From the NCBI GenBank assembly GCA_963817735.1, contig CAWFPP010000003.1:434001-498000 (forward strand): DNA of 64,000 bases, given 5' to 3'. A program made the position numbers and the translations under genes. This document shows positions 35,813 through 44,870 of this stretch, piece after piece (position 1 is the stretch's first letter; every line of letters begins with the position of its first letter). The DNA is from Bog-473 sp963817735 (GTDB lineage: Bacteria > Actinomycetota > Acidimicrobiia > Acidimicrobiales > RAAP-2). Below the pieces are notes generated by a model, which worked only from the letters and a program-made list of their open reading frames with translations, was not told where the DNA came from and searched no databases.

Positions 35813-37332
35813 CAGCCGGGCGGTGCGGCGGCGAAGGCCGGAGCCCACTCGTCGCGGAGAGTCCGGCGCAGCACCTTGCCCGACGGTGTCCGCGGGACGG
35901 TCTCGACCACGACGACGTGCTGCACCCGCTTGTAGGTCGCCAGCGTGTCGGCGACGAGCCGCTCGAGCTCCTCTGCGCTCACCGCGGCACCGGCCCGGAG
36001 CTGGACGGCGGCCACCGGCACCTCGCCGGAGCTCCGGTCGGGCACGCCGAACACCGCGCAGTCGATGACGGAGGGATGGCCGAGGAGCACGGCCTCTATT
36101 TCGGCCGGGGCGACCTGAAAGCCGTTGACCTTGATCATCTCCTTGCAGCGGTCGGTGAGATGGACCCAGCCTTCGGCCTCGAGCCACCCGACGTCGCCGG
36201 TGCGGTACCAGCCGTCGGCGAAGGCCGCCGCTGTCGCCTCGTCGGGGAGGTAGCCGGCCATGGCCGAGTCGCTCTTCACCTGCACCTCGCCCACGCCGCC
36301 CGGCGGGAGCACCTCCCCGGTATCGAGGTCGACGACCCGCAGCGAGACGCCGCCGGCGGGGAGCCCGGCGGAATCGAGGCGCCACCTGTCCGGATCCTCC
36401 ACCGGGTTCGCCGCGATCACGGGCACCTCGCTGGTCCCGTAGGCGGGAAGCCAGCGCACCCCGCTGCGTGCCGACACCCGTTCGGCCACGCTGGGCGTGA
36501 TCGGCGTGGCGCCCCACATGACGTAACGGAGTGACGAGAGGTCGTAGTCCTCGAGCGCCGGGTGGTTGGCCATGGCCAGCGCGATCGGGGCGACCGCCAT
36601 CTCGAGCGTCATGCGCTCGTCCTGAATGCAGCGCAGCTCCTCGTCGAGGTCGAACCGTCGGTGGAGCCGCACCGTGGCGCCCGCCGCGGCCGCGGCCAAC
36701 AGGTTCAGCAATCCGAGGATGTGCGATGGCGGGGTCGCCACCTGGAACCGGTCGTCGGAACCGAGGCCCAGGGCCGTGACCCAGTGCTGGGTGCCCATGT
36801 GGATGGACCGGTGCGTGTGGCGCACCGCCTTCGGACTGTCGGTGGTCCCGGAGCTGAAGACGAAGACGGCGTCGTCGGTCTCCTCAATGGCCACCGAGGG
36901 CGGTGGCACGCTGCTGGTGCGATCGAGCGCGGCGGCCGCAGAGGCCTCATCGAGGTCGAGGACGGCGTCGGCTCCGAGCTGCTCGGCCAACAGGGCAACG
37001 GCGGCGCCGTCGGCGACCGCGCAGCGGGGTGCGGTGAGGCCGCAGGCGGTTGCCACCTCGAGTGCCTTCCACGACGAGTTGAGCATGACCGGGGCCGCGC
37101 CCAGCTTGCTGGCGGCATGGACCGTCACCACGAACTCGGGCCGGTTCGACGTCATGACCGCCACGCGGTCGCCCCGGCCGACGCCCCGACCGGCGAGATG
37201 CCGCGCCAGCGCGTTGGCGGCCCGGTCGAGCTCCCCGTAGGTCCAGCGATCGTCGCCGGCCAGGACCGCCACGTGATCGGGGAGCTTCCCGGCCGCCGAC
37301 TCGAGCCCGCGATGCATGAGGCTCGTTGCCAT
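35812..37332 (-). CDS. AMP-dependent acyl-CoA ligase
   Basis: 506 residues from ATG 37332 (MATSLMHRGLESAAGK), the natural ANL N-terminus; an extension to 37521 would run through the promoter region. Motifs: DDAVFVFSSGTTDSPKAVRHTH (P-loop), PAYGTSEVP, GWYRTGDVGWLEAEGWVHLTDRCKEMIKVNGFQVAP, and PRTPSGKVLRRTLRDEW with the catalytic Lys. The class acts on aromatic or medium-chain carboxylates (4-coumarate-ligase-like). First gene of the operon running down to the LLM monooxygenase at 31500. Confidence 0.92.
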   Translation of the reverse strand: MATSLMHRGLESAAGKLPDHVAVLAGDDRWTYGELDRAANALARHLAGRGVGRGDRVAVMTSNRPEFVVTVHAASKLGAAPVMLNSSWKALEVATACGLTAPRCAVADGAAVALLAEQLGADAVLDLDEASAAAALDRTSSVPPPSVAIEETDDAVFVFSSGTTDSPKAVRHTHRSIHMGTQHWVTALGLGSDDRFQVATPPSHILGLLNLLAAAAAGATVRLHRRFDLDEELRCIQDERMTLEMAVAPIALAMANHPALEDYDLSSLRYVMWGATPITPSVAERVSARSGVRWLPAYGTSEVPVIAANPVEDPDRWRLDSAGLPAGGVSLRVVDLDTGEVLPPGGVGEVQVKSDSAMAGYLPDEATAAAFADGWYRTGDVGWLEAEGWVHLTDRCKEMIKVNGFQVAPAEIEAVLLGHPSVIDCAVFGVPDRSSGEVPVAAVQLRAGAAVSAEELERLVADTLATYKRVQHVVVVETVPRTPSGKVLRRTLRDEWAPAFAAAPPG

Positions 37333-37348
37333 GGGGAAACATTCTTCT

Positions 37349-37364
37349 CCGAATTGAGATTCGG
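37349..37364. promoter_or_regulatory. Palindromic operator in a divergent promoter region
   Basis: CCGAAT-TGAG-ATTCGG is a perfect 6-bp inverted repeat in the 52-base gap between the divergent acyl-CoA ligase and acyl-CoA dehydrogenase genes. Position and symmetry suggest one dimeric repressor controls both operons. No regulator gene lies next to it. Confidence 0.55.
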
Positions 37365-37384
37365 CGTCAACACCCAGGAAGTGT

Positions 37385-38566
37385 ATGGTTATCAGTGCCA
37401 TGACCAGCCCGAACGTCGGGGCGACCGACGAGGACGTCCGGTCCGAGATCATCGAGACCGTTCGCCGTTTCGTGGCCCGCGAGGTCATTCCGGTGGCGTC
37501 CGAACTCGAGCGTTCCGACACCTACCCCGAGGCCATCGTCGAGCAGATGCGCGGGCTGGGCCTCTTCGGCGTCACCATCCCCGAGGAGTACGGCGGCCTG
37601 GGCCTCGACCTGCTGACCTACATCGGCGTCATTGAGGAGCTGTCCTACGGCTGGATGAGCCTCACCGGCGTGGTGAACACCCACACCATGGCGGCCACGC
37701 TGGTGCTGACGCACGGCACCGAGGAGCAGAAGGAGCGTTGGCTCCCCGCCATGGCCACGGGGGCGCGGCGTGGCGCGCTGTCGCTGTCGGAGCCCGACGC
37801 CGGGAGCGATACGCGCAACATCTCGTGCCGGGCCCAGCGCGACGGGGACGAGTACGTCCTCAACGGGAGCAAGGCGTGGGTCACCAACGGCGAGCGGGCC
37901 TCCATCGTGGCGCTGGCGGCGCGGGCCGAGGAGGGCATCACCGCCTTCATCGTGGAGAAGGAGCCCGGCCCGCGCTTCGAAGGCATCGCGGTGAGCAAGC
38001 ACATGGGCAAACTGGGCTACCGCGGCGTCGAGACGGTCGAGATGGCGTATACGGACCATCGCATCCCGGCCGCCAACGTCATCGGCGAGCTGGGGCGCGG
38101 CCTGCCCCAGATTCTGGGCGTGCTCGAGGTGGGCCGCATCAACATTGCGGCGCGGGCGGTCGGCGTGGCCCGGGCCGCCTTCGACGCCGCCCTGGCCTAC
38201 AGCCTGCAGCGCGAGACCATGGGCAAGGTCATCGGCGAGCACCAGGCCATTCAGCTCAAGCTGGCCGACATGGCGACGCACCTGGAGGCGGCGCGCCTCC
38301 TCACGCGCAACGCCGCCGAGCGCCGGGCCCAGGGACTGCGCTGCGACGTCGAGGCCGGCATGGCCAAGCTCTTCGCCAGCGAGACCGCGCTCGAGCTCAG
38401 CACCGAGGCCATGCGGATCCTCGGCGGGGTCGGCTACACCACCGAGTTCCCGGTCGAGCGCTTCTACCGCGATGCACCGTTGATGATCATCGGCGAGGGC
38501 ACCAACGAGATCCAGCGCATCGTGATCGCCCGGGGGCTGCTGGCCCGGGCCCGCCATCAGGCCTGA
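37385..38566 (+). CDS. Acyl-CoA dehydrogenase (short-chain type)
   Basis: 393 residues from ATG 37385, preceded by AGGAAG at suitable spacing; ATG 37400 is the alternative. FGVTIPEEYGGLGLDLLTYIGVIEEL, SLSEPDAGSDTRNISCRA, YVLNGSKAWVTNGERAS, GVARAAFDAALAYSLQRETMGKVIGEHQAIQLKLADMA, and the active-site block RDAPLMIIGEGTNEIQRIVIARGLL with the catalytic Glu. It is a canonical SCAD/IBD-like flavoenzyme for straight or branched short acyl-CoA. Single gene, divergent from the ligase operon across a palindrome. Confidence 0.93.
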   Translation: MVISAMTSPNVGATDEDVRSEIIETVRRFVAREVIPVASELERSDTYPEAIVEQMRGLGLFGVTIPEEYGGLGLDLLTYIGVIEELSYGWMSLTGVVNTHTMAATLVLTHGTEEQKERWLPAMATGARRGALSLSEPDAGSDTRNISCRAQRDGDEYVLNGSKAWVTNGERASIVALAARAEEGITAFIVEKEPGPRFEGIAVSKHMGKLGYRGVETVEMAYTDHRIPAANVIGELGRGLPQILGVLEVGRINIAARAVGVARAAFDAALAYSLQRETMGKVIGEHQAIQLKLADMATHLEAARLLTRNAAERRAQGLRCDVEAGMAKLFASETALELSTEAMRILGGVGYTTEFPVERFYRDAPLMIIGEGTNEIQRIVIARGLLARARHQA

Positions 38567-39789
38567 GCCGGCCCTTCGCCGCCGTCCCCGGGGGGCGCAA
38601 GTTCCGCCAGCACCTCTTCGGTGTGCTCGCCCAGGAGCGGCGCCGGCGCCGCCCGGCCGACGGGCAGGTCCGAAAAGCTCACCGGCCCGTTGACGGAGCG
38701 CCGGGTCGTCCCGTCTGCGTCGGCGGGCAGTGTCAGAAAGCCGTCGTTGGCGGCGAGCTGCGGATCGCCGAGCACGTCGGCCGGGCCCTGCGCCGGCGCC
38801 CACCACACACCCTCTGCGTCCAGCCGCTCGGCCCATTCGGCCAGCGTGCGCTCACCGACGATCTCGTCGAGCACGGCGATGACCTCGGTGCGGTTCTGGC
38901 GCAGCGCTCTCGCGTCGGCGAAACGCGGGTCGTCCCGCAGGTCGGTCCGGCCGAGCGCGCGCAGCACCGGATCGATGTGGCGGTCCGCCTCCAACCCGGT
39001 GAGGAAGAACCAGCGGCCGTCCTTGGTCCGGTAGGAGTTCATCAAGGGTGTCTGGTTGGAGTGGCGCGCCTCCGCCTTGGCCACCTTGCCCACCGTCTCC
39101 TGCAGGCTGAGATCCCACCCGAGCACGTAGGTCCCGGTCCGTAGCAGTGACACCTCCACGACGCGCCCGCGGCCGGTCTGGCGCTGCTCGAGCACCGCGG
39201 CGAGGAGCCCGGCCAGGGCGGCCAGCCCGCTGATGTGGTCGCCGATGCCGCCGCGGGCGTTGAGCGGGACGCCCTCGCTGTCGGCCAGTTGCACGGACAG
39301 GCCCGACCGGGCCCAGAAGGCCCCGATGTCGTAGGCGGGACGGTTGCGGTCCTCGCCGCGGAGGCCATACCCGCTCACGCTGCAGTAGACGAGGCGGGGA
39401 TGGCGGGCCACGGTCGCCGCCGGCTCGAGGTCGAGGCCGTCGAGCGCGTCGGGACGCAGGTTGGTGAGGAAGACATCCGCCGTCGCGAGCAATTGCTCCA
39501 GCTGCGCCCGCGCTTCGGTGCGGCGCAGGTCGAGGACGACACTGCGCTTCCCCCGGTTGTCCTGCGCGAAGGCGGGATTCGGGAAGTCCTGGCCGATACC
39601 CAGAGATCCGAAGGCACTGCGCATGGGGTCGCCGTTCGGCGGCTCCACCTTGATGACATCGGCGCCCCAGTCGGCCAGCAGGGCGCCGGCCGAGGGTGCA
39701 GCCACCCACACACCCATCTCCACCACACGCAGACCGGTGAGGGCGGCGAGGCCGGCCGGCTGCGCGGGCTCACCCGGTGCGGTCGGCAT
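38557..39789 (-). CDS. CaiB/BaiF-family CoA transferase
   Basis: 410 residues from ATG 39789. LTGLRVVEMGVWVAAPSAGALLADWGADVIKVEPPNGDPMR is the family III CoA-transferase N-terminus, with AQDNRGKRSVVLDLR (the catalytic Asp region) and ADVFLTNLRPDALDGLDL. The C-terminal half has RWFFLTGLEADRHIDPVL. These enzymes move CoA between acids (formyl-CoA, carnitine or bile-acid CoA transferases, racemases). It follows an acyl-CoA synthetase by two bases and converges with a ten-base overlap on the acyl-CoA dehydrogenase. Confidence 0.9.
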   Translation of the reverse strand: MPTAPGEPAQPAGLAALTGLRVVEMGVWVAAPSAGALLADWGADVIKVEPPNGDPMRSAFGSLGIGQDFPNPAFAQDNRGKRSVVLDLRRTEARAQLEQLLATADVFLTNLRPDALDGLDLEPAATVARHPRLVYCSVSGYGLRGEDRNRPAYDIGAFWARSGLSVQLADSEGVPLNARGGIGDHISGLAALAGLLAAVLEQRQTGRGRVVEVSLLRTGTYVLGWDLSLQETVGKVAKAEARHSNQTPLMNSYRTKDGRWFFLTGLEADRHIDPVLRALGRTDLRDDPRFADARALRQNRTEVIAVLDEIVGERTLAEWAERLDAEGVWWAPAQGPADVLGDPQLAANDGFLTLPADADGTTRRSVNGPVSFSDLPVGRAAPAPLLGEHTEEVLAELAPPGDGGEGPAQA

Positions 39790-39791
39790 CG

Positions 39792-41405
39792 TCAGGCCTC
39801 GGTGCGCGACGTGCCTGCGGCCCGGTCCCGCAGCACGTCCTTGCGCACCTTCCCCGTGGCGTTCAGGGGCAGCGCATCCACGATCTGCACGAACCGGGGG
39901 ACCTTGTAATTGGCCATCTCGCGCCGGCTCCATTCGATGATGTCGGCACCGGAGACGTCGGCACCGGAGACGTCCGCCGACACGACCACGAAGGCCATGC
40001 CCACCTCGCCCAAGCGCTGGTCGGGGACACCGATCACCGCGGCCTGGTGCACGGCGGGGTGCCGCAACAGTGCGTTCTCGATTTCGGCCGGGTAGGCATT
40101 GAACCCCCCGACGATGAACATGTCCTTGACGCGGCCCACGATGCGGAGCCGGCCCGCTTCGTCCAACTGGCCGAGATCGCCGGTGCGCAACCAGCCGTCC
40201 GCCGAGAGCACCTTGTCCGTCTCTTCTGGATCGTCGAGGTACCCCGCCATGATGCTGCCCCCGCAGAGCAGCACCTCCCCCGCGTGACCGGCCTCGACAT
40301 CGCGACCGTCCTCGCCCACGACACGCAGCTCGAACCCCGGGCGCGGCCGCCCCACGGTCGTGGCGATGGCCTCGGCATCGTCGTCCTCCGACGTCGCACA
40401 GGCGGTCCCGCCTTCCGTGAGCCCGTAGCCGGTGACGATCAGCGAGAACGGAAGTTCCGCTTGGACGCGGCGGATCAGCTGCACCGGGATGTCCGCCGCG
40501 CCGGTCACCGCCACGCGCAACGACGACAGGTCGTGCTGTGCCCGCTGCGGGTGGTCGAGGAGCGACTGGTAGAGGGTCGGCGGGCCCGGCAGCACGGTGA
40601 CGTGCTCGGCGGCGACCCGGGCCAGGACGCGCCCGGCATCGAACACGGGCTCGGGCAGCATGGTGGCGCCGGCGGCGACGCTGGCCAGGATGCCCGCCTT
40701 GAGCCCGAACATATGGAAGTAGGGGTTCACCTGCAGGTAGACGTCGCCGGCCCGGAGTCCGGTCATGGCCACCCAGTCCGTGGCCACGGTCAAGGTGCGC
40801 CCGTGGGTCATGACGACGCCCTTCGGAACACCGGTCGTCCCCGAGGTGAAGAGGATGTCCGAGGGGTCGTCCGGGCCCAGCGCGACGCTGCGCCGCTCGA
40901 CCTCGGATTTAGAGGCCGCCGTGGCTCCGTCCAGGAACTCCTGCCACGAGACGGCGCCGCCGGCGCCGTCGCCCCCGGCGTCGATGATCGTCCCGAGCTC
41001 GGGCAACGTCGCGCCCGTGTCCCGCAGCATGGCCACGTAGTCGGTGCCCAGGAAGTCGGTCACGGTGACGAGGACGCGGGCCCCGCTCCGCGCCAGGACC
41101 ACCGCGGCCTCGGCGCCCTTGAAGCGCGTGTTGATGGGAACGAGAACGGCTCCGGCCGCGAACACGCCCAGTGCCGCCACTGTCCATTGCGCGCAGTTGC
41201 CGCACCAGATCGCCACCCGGTCGCCGGGCCCGACCCCGGCCGACACCAGCGCGGCACCGAAATTCCCGGCTTCCTCCGCCAGCTGCGCATAGGAAAGGTC
41301 CGTCGGCCCGTCCCGCACCGCGACCCGGTCGGCGAATTCGCCGGCGGCGTCAGCGAGCATCACCGGGATGGAGGGCCAGCCCTTTGAGAATGGTCCTCTT
41401 TCCAT
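39792..41405 (-). CDS. Acyl-CoA synthetase (FadD3-like/AMP-binding)
   Basis: 537 residues from ATG 41405. The motifs are DILFTSGTTGVPKGVVMTHG, NPYFHMFGLKAGILASVAAGATM, TGYGLTEGGTACAT, GWLRTGDLGQLDEAGRLRIVGRVKDMFIVGGFNAYPAEIE and PLNATGKVRKDVLRD. The last two are like those in FadD3, which activates the steroid C/D-ring propanoate; that is a family resemblance only. Its C-terminal domain carries two copies of ADVSG from a 15-bp duplication. It heads a two-gene operon with the CoA transferase, divergent from a P450. Confidence 0.9.
   Translation of the reverse strand: MERGPFSKGWPSIPVMLADAAGEFADRVAVRDGPTDLSYAQLAEEAGNFGAALVSAGVGPGDRVAIWCGNCAQWTVAALGVFAAGAVLVPINTRFKGAEAAVVLARSGARVLVTVTDFLGTDYVAMLRDTGATLPELGTIIDAGGDGAGGAVSWQEFLDGATAASKSEVERRSVALGPDDPSDILFTSGTTGVPKGVVMTHGRTLTVATDWVAMTGLRAGDVYLQVNPYFHMFGLKAGILASVAAGATMLPEPVFDAGRVLARVAAEHVTVLPGPPTLYQSLLDHPQRAQHDLSSLRVAVTGAADIPVQLIRRVQAELPFSLIVTGYGLTEGGTACATSEDDDAEAIATTVGRPRPGFELRVVGEDGRDVEAGHAGEVLLCGGSIMAGYLDDPEETDKVLSADGWLRTGDLGQLDEAGRLRIVGRVKDMFIVGGFNAYPAEIENALLRHPAVHQAAVIGVPDQRLGEVGMAFVVVSADVSGADVSGADIIEWSRREMANYKVPRFVQIVDALPLNATGKVRKDVLRDRAAGTSRTEA
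39942..39971. repeat. 15-bp in-frame tandem duplication within an acyl-CoA synthetase
   Basis: GTCGGCACCGGAGAC at 39942-39956 repeats exactly at 39957-39971. On the coding (minus) strand it doubles a VSGAD-type pentapeptide in a surface loop of the C-terminal ANL domain. Confidence 0.95.
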
Positions 41406-41483
41406 ACAATAATGATACTTTCGAACGTTGGCCGCACGAGAAGCGGGAGGTTGACCGGCCCGCGAAGCTGGAAGGGGACACTC

Positions 41484-42686
41484 ATGACTACCACCGCGCC
41501 CGCGCCCTACTACGACCCCTACGACTTCGAGATCGACGCCGACCCCTACCCGGTCTGGAAGCGGCTGCGCGACCAGGCCCCCCTCTATTACAACGAGAAG
41601 TACGACTTCTACGCCATCAGCCGGTACGAGGACGTGGAGCGCGCCTCGGTCGAGTGGCAGACGTACAGCTCGGCCAAGGGCTCGGTGCTCGAGATCATCA
41701 AGGCGGAGATGGAGATGCCCCCGGGTCTGTTCATCTTCGAGGACCCGCCCGACCACGACCTCCATCGCGGCATCATGAGCCGCGTCTTCACACCCCGGCG
41801 CATGGCGGCCATTGAGCCGCAGGTGCGGGACTTCGCAGCGCGCACACTCGACCCTCTGGTCGGCCAGGGGGGCTTCGACTTCATCCTCGACCTGGGCACG
41901 GAGATCCCGATGCGCACCATCGGCATGCTGCTCGGCATTCCCGAGGAGGACCAGCAGGCGATCCGCGACCACATCGACGAGGGCCTGCGGCTCGAAGCGG
42001 GCGTCATGCCCGAGGTCGACATCAATGCCAGCGGGCGGACCGACGCCGACTACGGCGCCTACATCGACTGGCGGGCCGAGCATCCCTCCGACGACCTCAT
42101 GACGGAGCTCCTCACCGCCGAGTTCACCGACGTGGACGGAACAGTCCGCACCCTGACCCGCGAGGAGATCCTCGGCTACATCGGCCTGCTCTCAGGGGCC
42201 GGGAACGAGACCACGACGCGCCTCATCGGCTGGGCCGGCAAGCTCCTGGCCGAGCACCCCGACCAGCGCAAGGCGCTGGTGGACGACCCGTCGCTCATTC
42301 CGGCGGCCATTGAGGAGTGCCTGCGCTACGAGCCGCCCTCCCCCGTCCAGTCGCGCTACGTGACCACGAACGTCGAGCACCACGGCCGGACCGTTCCGGC
42401 CGGGAGCGTCATGGTGCTCCTCAACGCGTCGGCCAACCGCGACGAGCGGGAGTTTCCCGACCCCGACACGTTCGACATCCACCGCAAGGCCCAGCGCCAC
42501 CTGAGCTTCGGGTACGGCCTGCATTTCTGCCTGGGCGCACACCTGGCGCGACTCGAGGCGCGCGTCGCGCTGGAAGAGCTCCTGCGGCGCTTCCCGGAAT
42601 GGGAGGTCGACACGGCCAACGCGGTACAGGCTCGGACCTCCACGGTGCGGGGGTGGGAGAAGCTGCCGGTCCTCGTCCCGTCATGA
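41484..42686 (+). CDS. Cytochrome P450
   Basis: 400 residues from ATG 41484, with GAAGGGG eight bases ahead. Oxygen-activation helix GLLSGAGNETTTRL, ExxR in EECLRYEPP, and the heme loop SFGYGLHFCLGAHLARLEA with the axial Cys. The class I bacterial P450s of this layout hydroxylate steroids, terpenoids or fatty acids and need a ferredoxin and reductase; none is encoded in this window. First gene of a four-gene operon; its stop overlaps the next start (ATGA). The 78-base gap to the divergent ligase is locally AT-rich (AATAATGATACTTT), consistent with promoters. Confidence 0.94.
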   Translation: MTTTAPAPYYDPYDFEIDADPYPVWKRLRDQAPLYYNEKYDFYAISRYEDVERASVEWQTYSSAKGSVLEIIKAEMEMPPGLFIFEDPPDHDLHRGIMSRVFTPRRMAAIEPQVRDFAARTLDPLVGQGGFDFILDLGTEIPMRTIGMLLGIPEEDQQAIRDHIDEGLRLEAGVMPEVDINASGRTDADYGAYIDWRAEHPSDDLMTELLTAEFTDVDGTVRTLTREEILGYIGLLSGAGNETTTRLIGWAGKLLAEHPDQRKALVDDPSLIPAAIEECLRYEPPSPVQSRYVTTNVEHHGRTVPAGSVMVLLNASANRDEREFPDPDTFDIHRKAQRHLSFGYGLHFCLGAHLARLEARVALEELLRRFPEWEVDTANAVQARTSTVRGWEKLPVLVPS

Positions 42687-43723
42687 GCGGCGATCGCTAC
42701 CGGGTGGTCCAGTGGGCCACCGGGAACATCGGCTCGCATTCCCTGCGCGCCGTCATAGAGCATCCGGACCTCGACCTGGTGGGGCTGTACGTCTACTCGG
42801 AGGACAAGGCCGGGCGCGACGCCGGAGAACTGTGCGGCGCCACACCCACAGGGGTGCGGGCCACGCGCGACGTGGGCGAGATCCTCGCCCTGCAGCCGGA
42901 CTGCGTCCTCTACATGGCCGACCGGGTGGACGTGGATGTGCTGTGCCAGTTGCTCGGGGCGGGCGCGAACGTGGTGTCGACCCGCAGCGAATTCCACAAT
43001 CCGGCCCGGCTCGATCCGGAAACCCGCCGCCGGCTGGAGGCGGCCTGCGCGCAAGGGAAGTCCTCGCTGCACAGCACCGGCTCGAGCCCGGGGTTCATCA
43101 CCGAGGCGCTGCCTCTCGTGCTGACGTCGCTGCAGCGGCGCCTCGATCATCTGCTGATTGAGGAGTTCGCCGACATGTCGTCGCGCAACTCGCCGGAGCT
43201 CATCTTCGACCTCATGGGGTTCGGGCGCGACCCCGCCAGCTTCGACCCGAGAGGCGTGGAGGCCCACGGCGGCGCTTCGTTCGCCGGCTCGCTCGAGGTG
43301 CTCGCCGAGGCACTCTCGCTCCCGCTCGACACGGTCGAGGCGACCGGGCAGGTGGCCACCGCCCGCCACGACGTGGACGTTGCGGCGGGCCATCTGCCCG
43401 CCGGCAGCATCGGCGCGCAGCGCATGCAGGTCCGTGGCATGCGGGACGGGCGGCCACTCGTGACGTTCAGCGCCAACTGGTACCTGACGAGCGACGTCGA
43501 GCCGGCCTGGGACCTCCGCCAGACGGGCTGGCACGTGCTCGTGGAGGGCGACACGCCGCTCGACATCGACATCCGGTTCCCGGTGCCACCCGACGAGTGG
43601 GCGGCGACGTCGCCCGGCCTCACGGCGCACCGACCGGTCAACGCCATCCCCTTCGTCTGTGCGGCGGAGCCCGGCATCCGGACCATCGTCGACCTGCCCC
43701 AGGTCATCGCCACCCTCGGTTGA
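42683..43723 (+). CDS. NAD(P)-binding DapB-like/2,4-diaminopentanoate dehydrogenase-like oxidoreductase
   Basis: 346 residues from ATG 42683. The Rossmann motif VVQWATGNIGSHSLRAVIEHPDLDLVGLYVYSEDKAGRDAGELCG is the dihydrodipicolinate-reductase N-domain as found in mycobacterial homologues of unknown function; DCVLYMADRV and NVVSTRSEFHNP follow. It lies in the P450 operon between a P450 and an FMN reductase, so a role in oxidising or reducing the P450 product is more likely than lysine synthesis. Substrate not known. Confidence 0.8.
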   Translation: MSGDRYRVVQWATGNIGSHSLRAVIEHPDLDLVGLYVYSEDKAGRDAGELCGATPTGVRATRDVGEILALQPDCVLYMADRVDVDVLCQLLGAGANVVSTRSEFHNPARLDPETRRRLEAACAQGKSSLHSTGSSPGFITEALPLVLTSLQRRLDHLLIEEFADMSSRNSPELIFDLMGFGRDPASFDPRGVEAHGGASFAGSLEVLAEALSLPLDTVEATGQVATARHDVDVAAGHLPAGSIGAQRMQVRGMRDGRPLVTFSANWYLTSDVEPAWDLRQTGWHVLVEGDTPLDIDIRFPVPPDEWAATSPGLTAHRPVNAIPFVCAAEPGIRTIVDLPQVIATLG

Positions 43724-43731
43724 CCGCCGGC

Positions 43732-44265
43732 ATGCCCACGCTCGGTCTCGTCGTGGGGAACCCGAAACTGCAGTCGCGCACGCTCGGGCTGGCGGCGCAG
43801 GTGGCCGTGGCGGCAGGCGGTGCCGCCGGACTCGACGTGGCCGACACCCTGACGGTGGACCTCGCCGGACTGGGCCCGCAGCTGTTCGACCGGTCCTCGT
43901 CCGGCGTCCGGGAGGCCGTCGACGGGATCCGGTCCTGCGCGCTGGTCGTCGTGGCCTCCCCGACCTACAAAGCCAGCTACACGGGGCTCCTCAAGTCCTT
44001 CCTCGATTGGTTCAGCACCAGCGACCTGCAGGGCGTCACCGTCGTTCCGGTCATGACCGGCGCGGGAGCCCACCACGCCCTCGCCGTCGAGGTGCATCTC
44101 CGGCCGGTGCTCATCGAGCTCGGCGCGACCCTGCCCACGCGGGGCCTCTACGTCACCGAGGGCGAGCTGGCCGAGGCCGACGCGGTCATCACCACCTGGC
44201 TGCGGGCGGCCGGTCCCCAGTTGCGGCAGCTGCTTTCGACACACGACGGCGGAAGGAACACATGA
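43732..44265 (+). CDS. NADPH-dependent FMN reductase family protein
   Basis: 177 residues from ATG 43732; a TTG overlapping the previous stop could add four residues. The flavodoxin-like fold is marked by LGLVVGNPKLQSRTL (phosphate loop), VVVASPTYKASYTGLLKSFLDWF and VVPVMTGAGAHHALAVEVHLRPVLIELGA. Such reductases supply FMNH2 to two-component monooxygenases. The LLM monooxygenase at 31500 would need one, so this may serve it in trans; that link is inferred. Confidence 0.88.
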   Translation: MPTLGLVVGNPKLQSRTLGLAAQVAVAAGGAAGLDVADTLTVDLAGLGPQLFDRSSSGVREAVDGIRSCALVVVASPTYKASYTGLLKSFLDWFSTSDLQGVTVVPVMTGAGAHHALAVEVHLRPVLIELGATLPTRGLYVTEGELAEADAVITTWLRAAGPQLRQLLSTHDGGRNT

Positions 44266-44846
44266 CATCTCCCGATGAACCGCGGCTGGCCCCCGTCCCG
44301 TTCGCCGACTGGGACGACGAAACCCGCTCCACGCTGCTGCAGTTCCTGCGCCGGCCCGAGCGCTACCTCTCCGGGGCGCCGGACGCACCGCCCATGCCGA
44401 TCGTGCTCGAGATGTTCGCCCATCACCTCCCCCTCAGCGCCTCCTGGCTCCCCTTCACCGAGATGCTGGCCGGCGCGGACGCCCGCCTCAGCGCGCCCGT
44501 CCGGGAGCTCCTCGTCCTCCGGGTGGCCTGGCGCACGCAGTCGGGGTACGAGTGGGCCCAGCACGCCCGCATGGGTGGCGACGCCGGCCTGAGCGCGGCG
44601 CAGATCGACGCCGTTCCCGAGGGACCGGGGGCTGCGGTCTGGACGCCGTTGGAGCGGGCCCTGTTGACTGCCGTCGACGAGATCGTCGACGACCATGCGG
44701 TCGGTGACGCCACGTGGGCGGACCTCGCGGCGCACTTCGCCCCGGCCGAGATCTTCGAGTTGCTGTTCGTGATCGGGGGCTACCTGTGCCTCGCCACCGT
44801 GCTCAACAGCATCGGTGTGCCGGGTGAACTGCCGCCGCGTCCCTGA
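44262..44846 (+). CDS. Carboxymuconolactone-decarboxylase-family protein
   Basis: 194 residues, ATG 44262 overlapping the reductase stop. Core motif SAPVRELLVLRVAWRTQSGYEWAQHARMGGDAGLS, with YEWxxH in place of the AhpD CxxC, so not a peroxiredoxin reductase. Paralogous to the protein at 58358, which has YEWRQH in the same place. Last gene of the P450 operon; exact chemistry unknown. Confidence 0.88.
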   Translation: MTSPDEPRLAPVPFADWDDETRSTLLQFLRRPERYLSGAPDAPPMPIVLEMFAHHLPLSASWLPFTEMLAGADARLSAPVRELLVLRVAWRTQSGYEWAQHARMGGDAGLSAAQIDAVPEGPGAAVWTPLERALLTAVDEIVDDHAVGDATWADLAAHFAPAEIFELLFVIGGYLCLATVLNSIGVPGELPPRP

Positions 44847-44870
44847 CGACCGAAGGGCCGCCGCGTCCCC

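Noticed and set aside
37333..37521. N-terminal extension of the acyl-CoA ligase
   Set aside because: It would cover the palindromic promoter and the start of the divergent dehydrogenase; ATG 37332 gives the normal family length.
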